Positions 33,282 to 41,296 of a stretch of 64,000 nucleotides of DNA are shown here, one piece after another. This stretch comes from Blautia schinkii. Lineage in GTDB: Bacteria; Bacillota; Clostridia; Lachnospirales; Lachnospiraceae. Every line of letters begins with the position of its first letter. Position 1 is the stretch's first letter. Location of the stretch: positions 1 through 64,000 of the forward strand of contig NZ_JAAWUO010000003.1 in the NCBI RefSeq assembly GCF_013304825.1, read 5' to 3'. The notes under the pieces are model-generated. The model had not been told where the DNA came from and ran no database searches. It saw only the letters and a program-made list of their open reading frames with translations. Position numbers and translations under genes: made by a program.

Positions 33282-34790
33282 TTAATTCAATTCCAGATTT
33301 TCAAGCTCCTGAGATGGAATCTTAGGGTCTGAGCCATCTACATATTTCTTGAGTGCTTTGGAGGTTTTTGCGAAGCCGGCATTGGTTCCGGCACCGCCGA
33401 TGCAGCCTCCTGGACAGGCCATTCCTTCGATCATGCAGTTTTTGATCTTGCCGGCTTTGGCCAGAGTGAGGACTTTTTTGCACTCAGCGAGGCTTTCTGC
33501 GTGTTCGATGTGGACGGGGACATCAGGATAATATTCCTTCAGACAGGCTTCAATAGCACCTGCTACGCCGCCTGCGATGGCATATCCTCTTCCGGCAGCT
33601 GTTGCAGTCTGGGTTTCTTCCGGGATGTCCTCGCATGCAGATGGAATGATATCTTTGGCATCGAACATTCCCCAAAGTTCTTCGAAGGTGATAACGAAAT
33701 CTACATCACTTCTTACGGAATGGCGCATGGCTTCCAGCTTCTTGGAGGCGCAGGGGCCGATGAATACTACTTTCGCATTGGGGTGCTCTTTTTTTACAAT
33801 GCGGGCAGTTGCCACCATCGGTGTCAGCTCCTGTGAGATGTTGTCGATCATAGCCGGGAAGTATTTCTTCGCCATTACAGACCATGACGGGCAGCAGGAG
33901 GTAAGCAGGAACGGGAGATTGCCGGTGGCTACTTCTTTTGCATAATGATGGGCCTCGGAAATACAGCCGATGTCTGCGCCGAGTGCTACTTCATAAATAT
34001 TGGAAAAGCCAAGCTGAGTTAAAGCAGAGCGGAATTTACCGGGAGTTACATCTTCACCGAACTGATTGATGTAAGCTGGTGCAACTTCTGCAATGATCTC
34101 AGTTCCCTCACGGAGGGCATGTGCCAGCTGGAAAATCTGGGATTTATCAGAGATGGCACCGAATGGGCAGCTGACCATACACATACCGCAGGATACACAT
34201 TTATCCTGGTTGATGGAAGCGCGTCCCTGCTCATCGCTTTCGATAGCTTTTACACCACAGGCACGTTCGCAGGGGCGTTCTTTATGGGCAATGGCATCAT
34301 AAGGACAGACCGCTTTGCATCTTCCGCAGTGGATGCATTTGTCCTGATCAATAAAAGATTTCCCATCAACCATGGAGATGGCTCCTTTAGGACAGGTCTG
34401 AATGCATGGATGGGCAACACAGCCGCGGCACATATTGCTTACTTCGTATTTATTGGATTCGCATGCAGAACATGCAGAAGGGATTACCTGCATAAGAGGT
34501 GGTTCGTAATATTTCTCATCAATATTGCTTGACTTTACGCCGTCAGTAAGATGGACAGAACGGTTCTCCGGGCGGAGGGAAAGTCCCATAGCCAGACGGA
34601 CACGTTCACTTGCAACAGCTCTTTCACGATAGATGCTCTCGCGGTATTTCGCGCGTTCCTCTACAATATTGTAAGGGATGGATTCAATATCGTGGATCAG
34701 GGATTCGTCCGTGGATTCAAATCCGATCTTCGCAATTTCTGTAAAAATCTTTCGCCGGATCTGTTTAACTGGTGTGTCGAGATTTCGCAT
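33282..34790 (-). CDS. monomeric [FeFe] hydrogenase, group B-like
   Basis: A 502-residue iron hydrogenase. The N-terminal part (~110-140) has a Cys-rich stretch CSACESNKYEVSNMCRGC. Two [4Fe-4S] motifs follow, CIHCGRCKAVC and CVSCGMCMVSC. The H-cluster signatures are TSCCPSW (L1), GPCASKKLE (L2) and MACPGGCIGG (L3). L2 has Gly where the prototypical MPCxxKxxE has Met, and L3 ends GGAGT rather than GGGQP, as in group B/M3-type enzymes of unclear role. The start at 34790 is set by AAGGAG; a frame extending 15 codons further lacks a site. It is divergent from hydCBA across ~400 bp. H2 sensing or H2 evolution from ferredoxin are both possible. Confidence 0.92.
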   Translation of the reverse strand: MRNLDTPVKQIRRKIFTEIAKIGFESTDESLIHDIESIPYNIVEERAKYRESIYRERAVASERVRLAMGLSLRPENRSVHLTDGVKSSNIDEKYYEPPLMQVIPSACSACESNKYEVSNMCRGCVAHPCIQTCPKGAISMVDGKSFIDQDKCIHCGRCKAVCPYDAIAHKERPCERACGVKAIESDEQGRASINQDKCVSCGMCMVSCPFGAISDKSQIFQLAHALREGTEIIAEVAPAYINQFGEDVTPGKFRSALTQLGFSNIYEVALGADIGCISEAHHYAKEVATGNLPFLLTSCCPSWSVMAKKYFPAMIDNISQELTPMVATARIVKKEHPNAKVVFIGPCASKKLEAMRHSVRSDVDFVITFEELWGMFDAKDIIPSACEDIPEETQTATAAGRGYAIAGGVAGAIEACLKEYYPDVPVHIEHAESLAECKKVLTLAKAGKIKNCMIEGMACPGGCIGGAGTNAGFAKTSKALKKYVDGSDPKIPSQELENLELN

Positions 34791-35029
34791 AAATGTTCTC
34801 CTTTTCAAAAAATGTTTAAAATGTTTTCCACGCACTTTTTATTCATCTTATAGTAATTGAGAAATAAAATCAATAAAAGAAAATGTTTTTTAGCAAAAAC
34901 AAAAAGAGATTATTTGTTTCTTTATTGTCATGAATGTTAAAAAATGCACATTTATTGTAAAAAATAGATGCAAAACAAGTAAGGCGTTGTAAGCTTTTCG
35001 ATATATTCTGAAAAAAGCAAAAAAATTAC

Positions 35030-35058
35030 TTGTGAAAAATGACGATATAAGTTATAAT
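35030..35058 (+). promoter_or_regulatory. hydCBA promoter
   Basis: TTGTGA (35030-35035), 17-bp spacer, TATAAT (35053-35058). The start near 35065 gives a ~125-nt leader. The A/T-rich stretch 34791-35029 contains no gene that I can support; it must hold the minus-strand hydrogenase promoter, which has no clear match. Confidence 0.75.
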
Positions 35059-35116
35059 TAAAAGCACGAAAATAGTGCAATATAATGATAGGCACGTAAA
35101 TGAGACACTGACAGAG

Positions 35117-35151
35117 TGTTAAATCATTAACTTGTGGTAGGAACAGGTTAA
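35117..35151 (+). promoter_or_regulatory. hyd leader: Rex-like site overlapping a 10-bp hairpin
   Basis: GTTAA-ATCA-TTAAC (35117-35130) matches the inner ten positions of the clostridial Rex consensus TTGTTAANNNNTTAACAA; the outer bases match poorly. Overlapping it, ATTAACTTGT (35125-35134) and ACAGGTTAAT (35142-35151) form a ten-pair RNA stem (one G-U) with a 7-nt loop in the leader. Rex senses NADH/NAD+, a fitting signal for this hydrogenase, but binding is not shown. Confidence 0.45.
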
Positions 35152-35189
35152 TCAAGTGGAAAATCTATGAGAAACAAGGAGGGAACCGA

Positions 35190-35669
35190 ATGTTAGACCA
35201 GACGTATTACAGGAAAACGGATGAGATCATCGAGCATTACGGCCGGAAAGCTGCATCACTGATACCGATCATGCAGGATATCCAGGCTGAGTACCGTTAT
35301 CTCCCGGGAGAGCTTCTTACTTATGTTGCGGAACAGATTGGTGTAAAAGAAGCGAAGGCGTACAGCGTAGCTACTTTCTATGAGAATTTTTCCTTTGAGC
35401 CGAAGGGCAAGTACATCATCAAGGTATGTGATGGAACTGCCTGTCATGTACGTAAGTCCATGCCTGTAAAGGAAGCAATGCTTAAAGAACTCGGACTGAG
35501 CCATAAGAAACATACAACCGATGATATGCTTTTTACAGTTGAGACAGTATCCTGTCTTGGTGCATGCGGACTTGCACCGACCTTAACTGTAAATGATGAG
35601 GTTCACCCGAAAATGACACCTGAGAAGGCTATTGAGCTTTTAAATGAATTGAGAGGTGAGAACGTATGA
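35190..35669 (+). CDS. hydC: electron-bifurcating hydrogenase subunit HydC (NuoE-like)
   Basis: The thioredoxin-fold [2Fe-2S] subunit of the HydABC complex, which couples H2 oxidation to reduction of ferredoxin and NAD(P)+, or the reverse. The N-terminal helical part reads LIPIMQDIQAEYRYLPGELLTYVAEQIG, then AYSVATFYENFSFEPKG. The cluster ligands are in CDGTACHVRKS and VSCLGACGLAPTL. 159 residues is typical. AAGGAGGGAACCGA lies upstream. The stop overlaps the hydB ATG by 4 bases (ATGA). Confidence 0.96.
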   Translation: MLDQTYYRKTDEIIEHYGRKAASLIPIMQDIQAEYRYLPGELLTYVAEQIGVKEAKAYSVATFYENFSFEPKGKYIIKVCDGTACHVRKSMPVKEAMLKELGLSHKKHTTDDMLFTVETVSCLGACGLAPTLTVNDEVHPKMTPEKAIELLNELRGENV

Positions 35670-37537
35670 GTATAACCAGTATGGAAGATCTGAAAAATAA
35701 ACAGGCTGAGGTTAAGAAGAATCTTGATGGCTATACTTGCCGTGTTCTCGTCTGTTCCGGTACCGGATGTATCGCTTCCGGTGCTCAGAAGATTTATGAA
35801 GAAATGTCAAGACTCTGTGAAGGTATCGAGGGTGTTGCAGTAGAAATGCAGAAAGATGTTCCACATGTGGGCATCGTTAAGACCGGATGCCAGGGACTCT
35901 GCGAACTTGGACCTCTTATGAGAATTGAACCGTATGATTATCAGTATGTACATGTACAGGTGGATGACTGCCGTGAGATCGTTGAGAAGACGATCATCTG
36001 CGGACTTCCGGTTGAGCGTCTGTTCTATCGCCATAATGATGAAGCCTGTCCGCATCCGGATGATATTCCGTTTTTGAACCAACAGACCAGAATCGTTCTT
36101 GAAAACTGCGGTAAGATCGATGCGGAATCTATTGATGAATACATTGCTGTAGGTGGATTTTCAGCCATGGCAAAGGCTTTCTTTGAGATGACCCCACAGG
36201 GTGTTATTGATGAGATCACGAAATCCGGTCTTCGCGGCCGTGGCGGTGCCGGATTCCCGGCAGGCAAGAAATGGTCACAGGTAGCACGTCAGCCAGAGAA
36301 GGTTCGCTACGTAGTATGTAATGGTGACGAGGGTGATCCCGGAGCATTTATGGATGGTTCCGTAATGGAAGGTGATCCTTACAAGATGATCGAAGGTATG
36401 GTCATTGCAGCTTACGCAGTAGGCGCAGAGGATGGCTATATCTATGTACGTGCCGAGTATCCTCTTTCTGTACAGAGACTCCGGATGGCCATTGAACAGG
36501 CAGAATCCTATGGGCTTCTTGGTGACAATATCCTTGGTTCCGGTATTAATTTCCACTTACATATCAATCGGGGTGCCGGAGCGTTCGTATGTGGTGAAGG
36601 TTCTGCCCTGACTGCATCCATCGAAGGCAACAGAGGTATGCCTCGTGTTAAACCGCCGAGAACTGTTGAGCAGGGTCTGTGGGGCAAGCCAACTGTTCTT
36701 AATAACGTAGAGACCTACGCTAACGTACCGAAGATCATCCTTCAGGGTGCTGACTGGTTCCATACCATCGGTACAGAGGGAAGCCCCGGAACAAAGACAT
36801 TCTCACTTACCGGTTCCATTGAGAACACTGGTCTTATCGAGGTTCCTATGGGAACAAGTCTTCGCCATATTATCTATGATATCGGCGGCGGCCTTAAGAG
36901 CGGTGCTGCATTTAAGGGAGTGCAGATCGGCGGACCATCTGGTGGATGTCTGATCGATGACCAGATCGATCACCCGCTTGATTTTGACTCTGTTAAGAAG
37001 CTGGACGCTATCATGGGATCCGGCGGACTTGTTGTTATGGATGAGAATACCTGTATGGTAGAGGTTGCACGTTTCTTCATGAGCTTTACACAGCGTGAGA
37101 GCTGCGGTAAATGTGTTCCATGCCGTGAGGGTACGAAACGTATGCTTGAGATCCTTGAGAGGATCGTTGAAGGCAAGGGTGAGCTTTCCGACCTGGATGA
37201 GCTGGAAGAGCTTGCAAACATGGTTCAGAGCATGGCTTTGTGCGGCCTTGGCAAGAGTGCACCGCTTCCGGTCATCAGTACCCTGAAGCGTTTCCACGAT
37301 GAATATGTAGAACATATCGTAGATAAGAAATGCCGGGCGAAAGTCTGCACGGCACTCCGTCAATTCCATATCAATCCTGAATTCTGTATCGGCTGCGGCA
37401 AGTGTGCTAAGAACTGTCCGGCAGGCGCGATTTCAGGAAAGATCAAGCATCCACATGTAATCAACAACGACGTATGTATCAAATGCGGTTCCTGTAAGGA
37501 TAACTGTAACTTTGATGCGATTTATGTGGAAGCATAG
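35666..37537 (+). CDS. hydB: electron-bifurcating hydrogenase subunit HydB (NuoF-like)
   Basis: The flavin subunit that reacts with NAD(P)(H) and is the likely bifurcation site. Domains in order: a thioredoxin-like [2Fe-2S] part (~20-110; CSGTGCIASG and CQGLCELG); the NuoF core with FMN/NAD segments GLRGRGGAGFPAGKKW and GDEGDPGAFMDGS; the [4Fe-4S] site ESCGKCVPCREGTKRM (~485-500); and a C-terminal two-cluster ferredoxin domain, CIGCGKCAKNCPAGAI and CIKCGSCKDNC. 623 residues is the family size. It is coupled to hydC by a 4-base overlap and lies 15 bases before hydA. Confidence 0.97.
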   Translation: MSITSMEDLKNKQAEVKKNLDGYTCRVLVCSGTGCIASGAQKIYEEMSRLCEGIEGVAVEMQKDVPHVGIVKTGCQGLCELGPLMRIEPYDYQYVHVQVDDCREIVEKTIICGLPVERLFYRHNDEACPHPDDIPFLNQQTRIVLENCGKIDAESIDEYIAVGGFSAMAKAFFEMTPQGVIDEITKSGLRGRGGAGFPAGKKWSQVARQPEKVRYVVCNGDEGDPGAFMDGSVMEGDPYKMIEGMVIAAYAVGAEDGYIYVRAEYPLSVQRLRMAIEQAESYGLLGDNILGSGINFHLHINRGAGAFVCGEGSALTASIEGNRGMPRVKPPRTVEQGLWGKPTVLNNVETYANVPKIILQGADWFHTIGTEGSPGTKTFSLTGSIENTGLIEVPMGTSLRHIIYDIGGGLKSGAAFKGVQIGGPSGGCLIDDQIDHPLDFDSVKKLDAIMGSGGLVVMDENTCMVEVARFFMSFTQRESCGKCVPCREGTKRMLEILERIVEGKGELSDLDELEELANMVQSMALCGLGKSAPLPVISTLKRFHDEYVEHIVDKKCRAKVCTALRQFHINPEFCIGCGKCAKNCPAGAISGKIKHPHVINNDVCIKCGSCKDNCNFDAIYVEA

Positions 37538-37552
37538 AAGGGAGGATATCTT

Positions 37553-39250
37553 ATGGGTACAATGACAATTGACGGAAGAAAAGTAGAATTCACCGACGAA
37601 AAAAATGTCCTGACAGTCATCAGGAATGCCGGTATCAATATCCCCACACTGTGCTATCATTCAGAGGTTTCCACATTTGGTGCCTGTCGTCTCTGTACAG
37701 TTGAGGATGACAGAGGCAAGACATTTGCGTCCTGTTCCGAGCAGCCGAGAGACGGAATGGTTATCTATACCAACTCCGGTCGTATTAAGAAATATCGTAA
37801 ACTGATCGTGGAGCTGCTTCTTGCAGCACATTGCCGTGACTGTACAACCTGTGTAAAGAGCGGCGAATGTATCCTGCAGGAGTTGGCACATCGCCTTGGC
37901 GTGCGGGATATCCGTTTTGAAAATACAAGAGAACAGCACGAGATCGATGACAGTTCACCGTCCATCATCCGTGATCCGAACAAATGTATCCTCTGCGGCG
38001 ACTGTGTACGTGCCTGCGAGGAGCTTCAGGGAATCGGAGCTCTTGGATTCGCATTCCGTGGAACAGAGGCCATGGTCATGCCTGCATTCAATAAAAAGAT
38101 TGCTGAGACACAGTGTGTAAACTGTGGTCAGTGCCGTGTTTACTGTCCGACAGGTGCGATCTCCATCCGTACACATATGGATGAAGTATGGGATGCACTG
38201 GCTGATAAGAATACTCGTGTTGTTGCACAGGTTGCACCGGCAGTTCGTGTTGCAGTTGGTGATCATTACGGACTTGCCAAAGGCAGAAGTGTTATGGGTA
38301 AAATCGTTAACGCGCTTCACAGAATGGGCTTTGACGAAGTATACGATACCACATTCAGTGCCGACCTTACCATCATGGAAGAGACCAAGGAGTTCCTAAA
38401 CAGAGTGGAGAAGGGTGAGAATCTTCCGCTTCTGACTTCCTGCTGTCCTGCATGGGTGAAGTTTATCACTGATCAGTATAAGGAATATGTTCCGAACATT
38501 TCTACCTGCCGTTCCCCACAGGGAATGATGTCTGCGGTTATCAAGGAATACTTCCGTGATCCGGAGCATGCAGCAGGCAAGAAGACTGTTATGGTTTCTA
38601 TCATGCCATGTACTGCCAAGAAGGCAGAGGCGATCCGCCCCAACAGCTTTACAGATGGTGAGCAGGATACCGATATCGTTATCACAACTACCGAGCTCCT
38701 TCGAATGATCGATAACTTTGGTCTTGATTTTGCAACACTGGATCCGGAAGCATGCGATATGCCGTTTGGATTTGGTTCCGGTGGTGGTGTTATCTTTGGT
38801 GTTACCGGCGGTGTTACCGAGGCAGTTCTCCGAAGACTGAGCCCGGATCACAGTAAGGAAGCCATGCATGAGATCGCAGAGTGTGGTGTCCGTGGTGAAG
38901 ATGGAATCAAGGAATTTACCGTGCCGTATAAGGGAATGGATATCAATGTATGTGTTGCCAGCGGCCTTGCAAATGCAAGAACTGTTATGGAACGTGTGAA
39001 GAACGGTGAGGCAAACTATCATCTGATCGAGGTTATGGCATGCCGCCGTGGATGTATCATGGGTGGAGGTCAGCCGACCAGATCCGGTGACAGAACCAAG
39101 GCAGCCAGAGCAAGAGGACTGTATAATGCAGACAATACAATGATCATCAAGAAATCGGATGAGAACCCACTTGTTCTGGAGCTTTATGAGGGTCTTCTTA
39201 AAGGTAAGGAACATCACCTGCTCCACAATGAATTCTATATTAAGGAATAG
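37553..39250 (+). CDS. hydA: [FeFe] hydrogenase catalytic subunit HydA
   Basis: The catalytic subunit of HydABC. The N-terminal [2Fe-2S] domain (~30-70; LCYHSEVSTFGACRLC) is followed by a His-ligated [4Fe-4S] region (HCRDCTTCVKSGEC), then CILCGDCVRAC and CVNCGQCRVYC ferredoxin clusters. The H-cluster signatures are all canonical: TSCCPAWVKF, MPCTAKKAE and MACRRGCIMGGGQP. 565 residues corresponds to trimeric HydABC enzymes of Thermotoga and acetogens. GGGAGGATATCTT is the ribosome site. The nearby second hydrogenase differs in L2 and L3, so the two are not recent duplicates. Confidence 0.97.
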   Translation: MGTMTIDGRKVEFTDEKNVLTVIRNAGINIPTLCYHSEVSTFGACRLCTVEDDRGKTFASCSEQPRDGMVIYTNSGRIKKYRKLIVELLLAAHCRDCTTCVKSGECILQELAHRLGVRDIRFENTREQHEIDDSSPSIIRDPNKCILCGDCVRACEELQGIGALGFAFRGTEAMVMPAFNKKIAETQCVNCGQCRVYCPTGAISIRTHMDEVWDALADKNTRVVAQVAPAVRVAVGDHYGLAKGRSVMGKIVNALHRMGFDEVYDTTFSADLTIMEETKEFLNRVEKGENLPLLTSCCPAWVKFITDQYKEYVPNISTCRSPQGMMSAVIKEYFRDPEHAAGKKTVMVSIMPCTAKKAEAIRPNSFTDGEQDTDIVITTTELLRMIDNFGLDFATLDPEACDMPFGFGSGGGVIFGVTGGVTEAVLRRLSPDHSKEAMHEIAECGVRGEDGIKEFTVPYKGMDINVCVASGLANARTVMERVKNGEANYHLIEVMACRRGCIMGGGQPTRSGDRTKAARARGLYNADNTMIIKKSDENPLVLELYEGLLKGKEHHLLHNEFYIKE

Positions 39251-39324
39251 TGAATAATTGATGCTGTCCGCAGAGTGAATAATAACGGCTAATGAAATAA
39301 ACTGCTGTCTGCAGATGAACAGTA

Positions 39325-39353
39325 GCATATAAGAAGCCTCCATAGCATATACT
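39325..39353 (+). promoter_or_regulatory. sigma-E-type promoter of spoIVA
   Basis: GCATATA (39325-39331), 14-bp spacer, CATATACT (39346-39353). The B. subtilis sigma-E consensus is KMATATT-N14-15-CATACAMT, so six of seven and seven of eight positions match. spoIVA is sigma-E-dependent in B. subtilis. The -10 lies inside the 5' half of the hyd terminator. Confidence 0.65.
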
Positions 39354-39425
39354 GTGATATACGGGAGCTGTCCGTCGGGCAGTTCCCGGGATTTACAGGC
39401 CAATATATGCAGGGAGGCTTTTTTA
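39334..39425 (+). terminator. nested 92-nt terminator of the hyd operon
   Basis: Three concentric stems: AAGCCTCC (39334-39341) with GGAGGCTT (39413-39420); GCATATA (39345-39351) with TATATGC (39404-39410); CGGGAGCTG (39362-39370) with CAGTTCCCG (39380-39388). A run of six T follows. The GGGAGG of the 3' arm is also the spoIVA ribosome site. Confidence 0.8.
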
Positions 39426-39426
39426 T

Positions 39427-40896
39427 ATGGAAAACTTTCAGGTTTACCATGATATCCAGGCCCGGACCGGCGGGGATATCTACATAGGGGTGGTGGGCCC
39501 GGTGCGAACAGGAAAATCCACTTTTATCCGCAGATTTATGGAACTGGTGGCTCTGCCTGCTATCAGTGAAGAGAAAAGGGCAGAGCTTCAGGATGAGCTG
39601 CCTTTAAGCGGAGCCGGAAAAATGATTACAACAGTGGAACCGAAATTTATTCCAAAAGATGCAGTGGAAGTTACCATAGGTGAGAACCAGAAGATCCGCG
39701 TAAAACTCATTGACTGTGTAGGATTTCTGGTAAAAGACGCATCTGGAAATGTGGAGGAAGGCCGTGAGCGGATGGTTAAGACTCCATGGATTGAAAAAGC
39801 GATCCCTTTTCATGATGCAGCCAGGATCGGTACGGAAAAAGTCATCGGTCAGCATTCTACCATAGGAATTGTCATTACTGCAGATGGAAGCTTCGGGGAA
39901 ATTCCAAGAGAGAATTTTATCCCTGCAGAGGAGCAGACTATAAAAGAACTGAAGACACAGGGCAAGCCATTTCTGATCCTGGTAAACTCCCAGGCTCCCT
40001 ACAGTGAAGAAACTGGAAAAACCGTGCAGGACATGGAAGAAAAATATGGGGTCTCCGTTCTGGCAGTCAACTGCGAACAGCTTCGAAAAGAGGACGTTAC
40101 CAGGATTCTGGAAAAAATCCTTTACGAATTTCCGGTTAGTGAGATTGAACTATTTGTTCCGAAATGGGTGGAAATGCTTTCTCCGGAACATGAAGTAAAG
40201 GCAGCGTTATTAAATGAGATCCGGGAAAAAATGACGAAGCTTACTCATGTGAGAGATATAAACAAGGATTCTGTACAGCTGGAAAGCCCTTATGTGGAAG
40301 ATACACTCCTGGAGAAAGTCAGTCTTTCTGATGGAACTGTGCGTGTCCGTATTTCTGTAAAAGACGGCTATTATTACAGGATGCTCAGTGAGATGAGCGG
40401 CATTCCCATGGAAAGTGAATACGAACTGATCCAGACAATGAAAGAACTTGCAGGTATGAAGGAACAGTTTGTAAAAGTACAGGCAGCACTGGAAGCGGTG
40501 AAAGGAACCGGCTATGGTGTGGTAGTTCCGGAGCTTTCCGAGATCACCATTGAAGATCCGGAAGTGATCCGCCAGGGAAATAAATTTGGGGTGAAGATCC
40601 GCTCTAAGAGTCCGTCCATTCATATGATCCGTGCAGGGATCGAGACAGAAATCGCGCCTATTGTGGGAACAGAGCAGCAGGCAGAAGATCTGATCAAATA
40701 TATCAGGGAAAGCCCGGAACGTGGAGAAAGCATCTGGGAAACCAATATATTCGGGAAATCCATCCAGCAGCTTGTAGAAGACGGGATTCGCAGCAAACTG
40801 GCCATGATCAGCGAAGAAAGCCAGGTGAAGCTCCAGGATACCATGCAGAAGATCGTCAACGACAGCAAAGGCGGACTGGTATGTATTATCATATAA
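39427..40896 (+). CDS. spoIVA: stage IV sporulation protein A
   Basis: ATPase that polymerises on the mother-cell side of the forespore membrane as the base of the spore coat. The N-terminal segment is FQVYHDIQARTGGDIYIGVVGPVRTGKSTF, with Walker A at ~23-31. Further conserved parts are DCVGFLV, EKVIGQHSTIGIVITADGS, LVNSQ and the C-terminal GKGGLVCIII-like end KGGLVCIII. 489 residues equals the family length. The start is 7 bases after GGGAGG within the hyd terminator. The gene indicates a lineage able to form endospores. Confidence 0.97.
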   Translation: MENFQVYHDIQARTGGDIYIGVVGPVRTGKSTFIRRFMELVALPAISEEKRAELQDELPLSGAGKMITTVEPKFIPKDAVEVTIGENQKIRVKLIDCVGFLVKDASGNVEEGRERMVKTPWIEKAIPFHDAARIGTEKVIGQHSTIGIVITADGSFGEIPRENFIPAEEQTIKELKTQGKPFLILVNSQAPYSEETGKTVQDMEEKYGVSVLAVNCEQLRKEDVTRILEKILYEFPVSEIELFVPKWVEMLSPEHEVKAALLNEIREKMTKLTHVRDINKDSVQLESPYVEDTLLEKVSLSDGTVRVRISVKDGYYYRMLSEMSGIPMESEYELIQTMKELAGMKEQFVKVQAALEAVKGTGYGVVVPELSEITIEDPEVIRQGNKFGVKIRSKSPSIHMIRAGIETEIAPIVGTEQQAEDLIKYIRESPERGESIWETNIFGKSIQQLVEDGIRSKLAMISEESQVKLQDTMQKIVNDSKGGLVCIII

Positions 40897-40902
40897 TTGT
40901 TT

Positions 40903-40934
40903 AACCGAATAAACTGCGGAGCAGTTATTCGGTT
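40903..40934 (+). other. strong hairpin after spoIVA
   Basis: AACCGAATAAACTGC (40903-40917), 3-nt loop, GCAGTTATTCGGTT (40921-40934): 14 pairs with one bulged A. No T-run follows, so it is not a standard terminator. A shorter CGGAT/ATCCG pair lies just downstream. Confidence 0.6.
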
Positions 40935-40976
40935 ATGAGCAAGTAGCGAAAGCGGATTGCGAATATCCGATTGACT

Positions 40977-41012
40977 AAAAAAAGGACGTTTCTCAGCAGA
41001 CGTCCTTTTTTC
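40977..41012 (+). terminator. bidirectional terminator between spoIVA and the small membrane-protein gene
   Basis: AAAAAAAGGACGT (40977-40989) pairs with ACGTCCTTTTTT (41000-41011). The stop codon of the minus-strand small gene lies in the loop. Confidence 0.85.
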
Positions 41013-41154
41013 CGTGATGTTTCTTCCATTCCGTGATAAACTGCAGCTGTTCCAGGTCGGAAAGCTCCTGTGAGGCAGCGTCGTTTCCGGCAGCAGCACA
41101 ACAGAAAAGGATAAAGATCTGAATTCCGAAGAATATAAGAAAAAACAGAAACAT
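40993..41154 (-). CDS. small single-span membrane protein, unknown function
   Basis: A 53-residue frame with a good AGGAGGG ribosome site 6 bases before ATG 41154. Residues ~2-24 are a very hydrophobic segment (FLFFLIFFGIQIFILFCC), followed by a charged tail (SDLEQLQFITEWKKHHGKK). It has its own terminator, shared with spoIVA. An in-frame ATG 39 bases earlier lacks a better site. I do not recognise a family. Its position opposite spoIVA hints at, but does not prove, a sporulation link. Confidence 0.55.
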   Translation of the reverse strand: MFLFFLIFFGIQIFILFCCAAAGNDAASQELSDLEQLQFITEWKKHHGKKDVC

Positions 41155-41245
41155 AAAGAACCCTCCTGACATTTTTGATTGATATCTGATCACAGTTCCG
41201 AAATATTTAGGGTTTTCCGGATAGTGATAAGTATGGGAGGAAAAA

Positions 41246-41296
41246 GTGAATTTTATACATTATATGACAGAAAAACGAAAAAATTACATATTATGA
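41246..41296 (+). CDS. putative 16-codon leader peptide before the subtilisin gene
   Basis: GGGAGGAAAAA precedes GTG 41246, which opens the peptide MNFIHYMTEKRKNYIL. Its TGA (41294-41296) directly adjoins the ATG (41297) of the peptidase frame, which has no ribosome site of its own. This layout suits translational coupling. The peptide is too short for a family match. Confidence 0.4.
   Translation: MNFIHYMTEKRKNYIL

Noticed and set aside
38396-39403. 335-codon minus-strand frame opposite hydA
   Set aside because: Antisense shadow of hydA that also crosses the hyd terminator; no domain.
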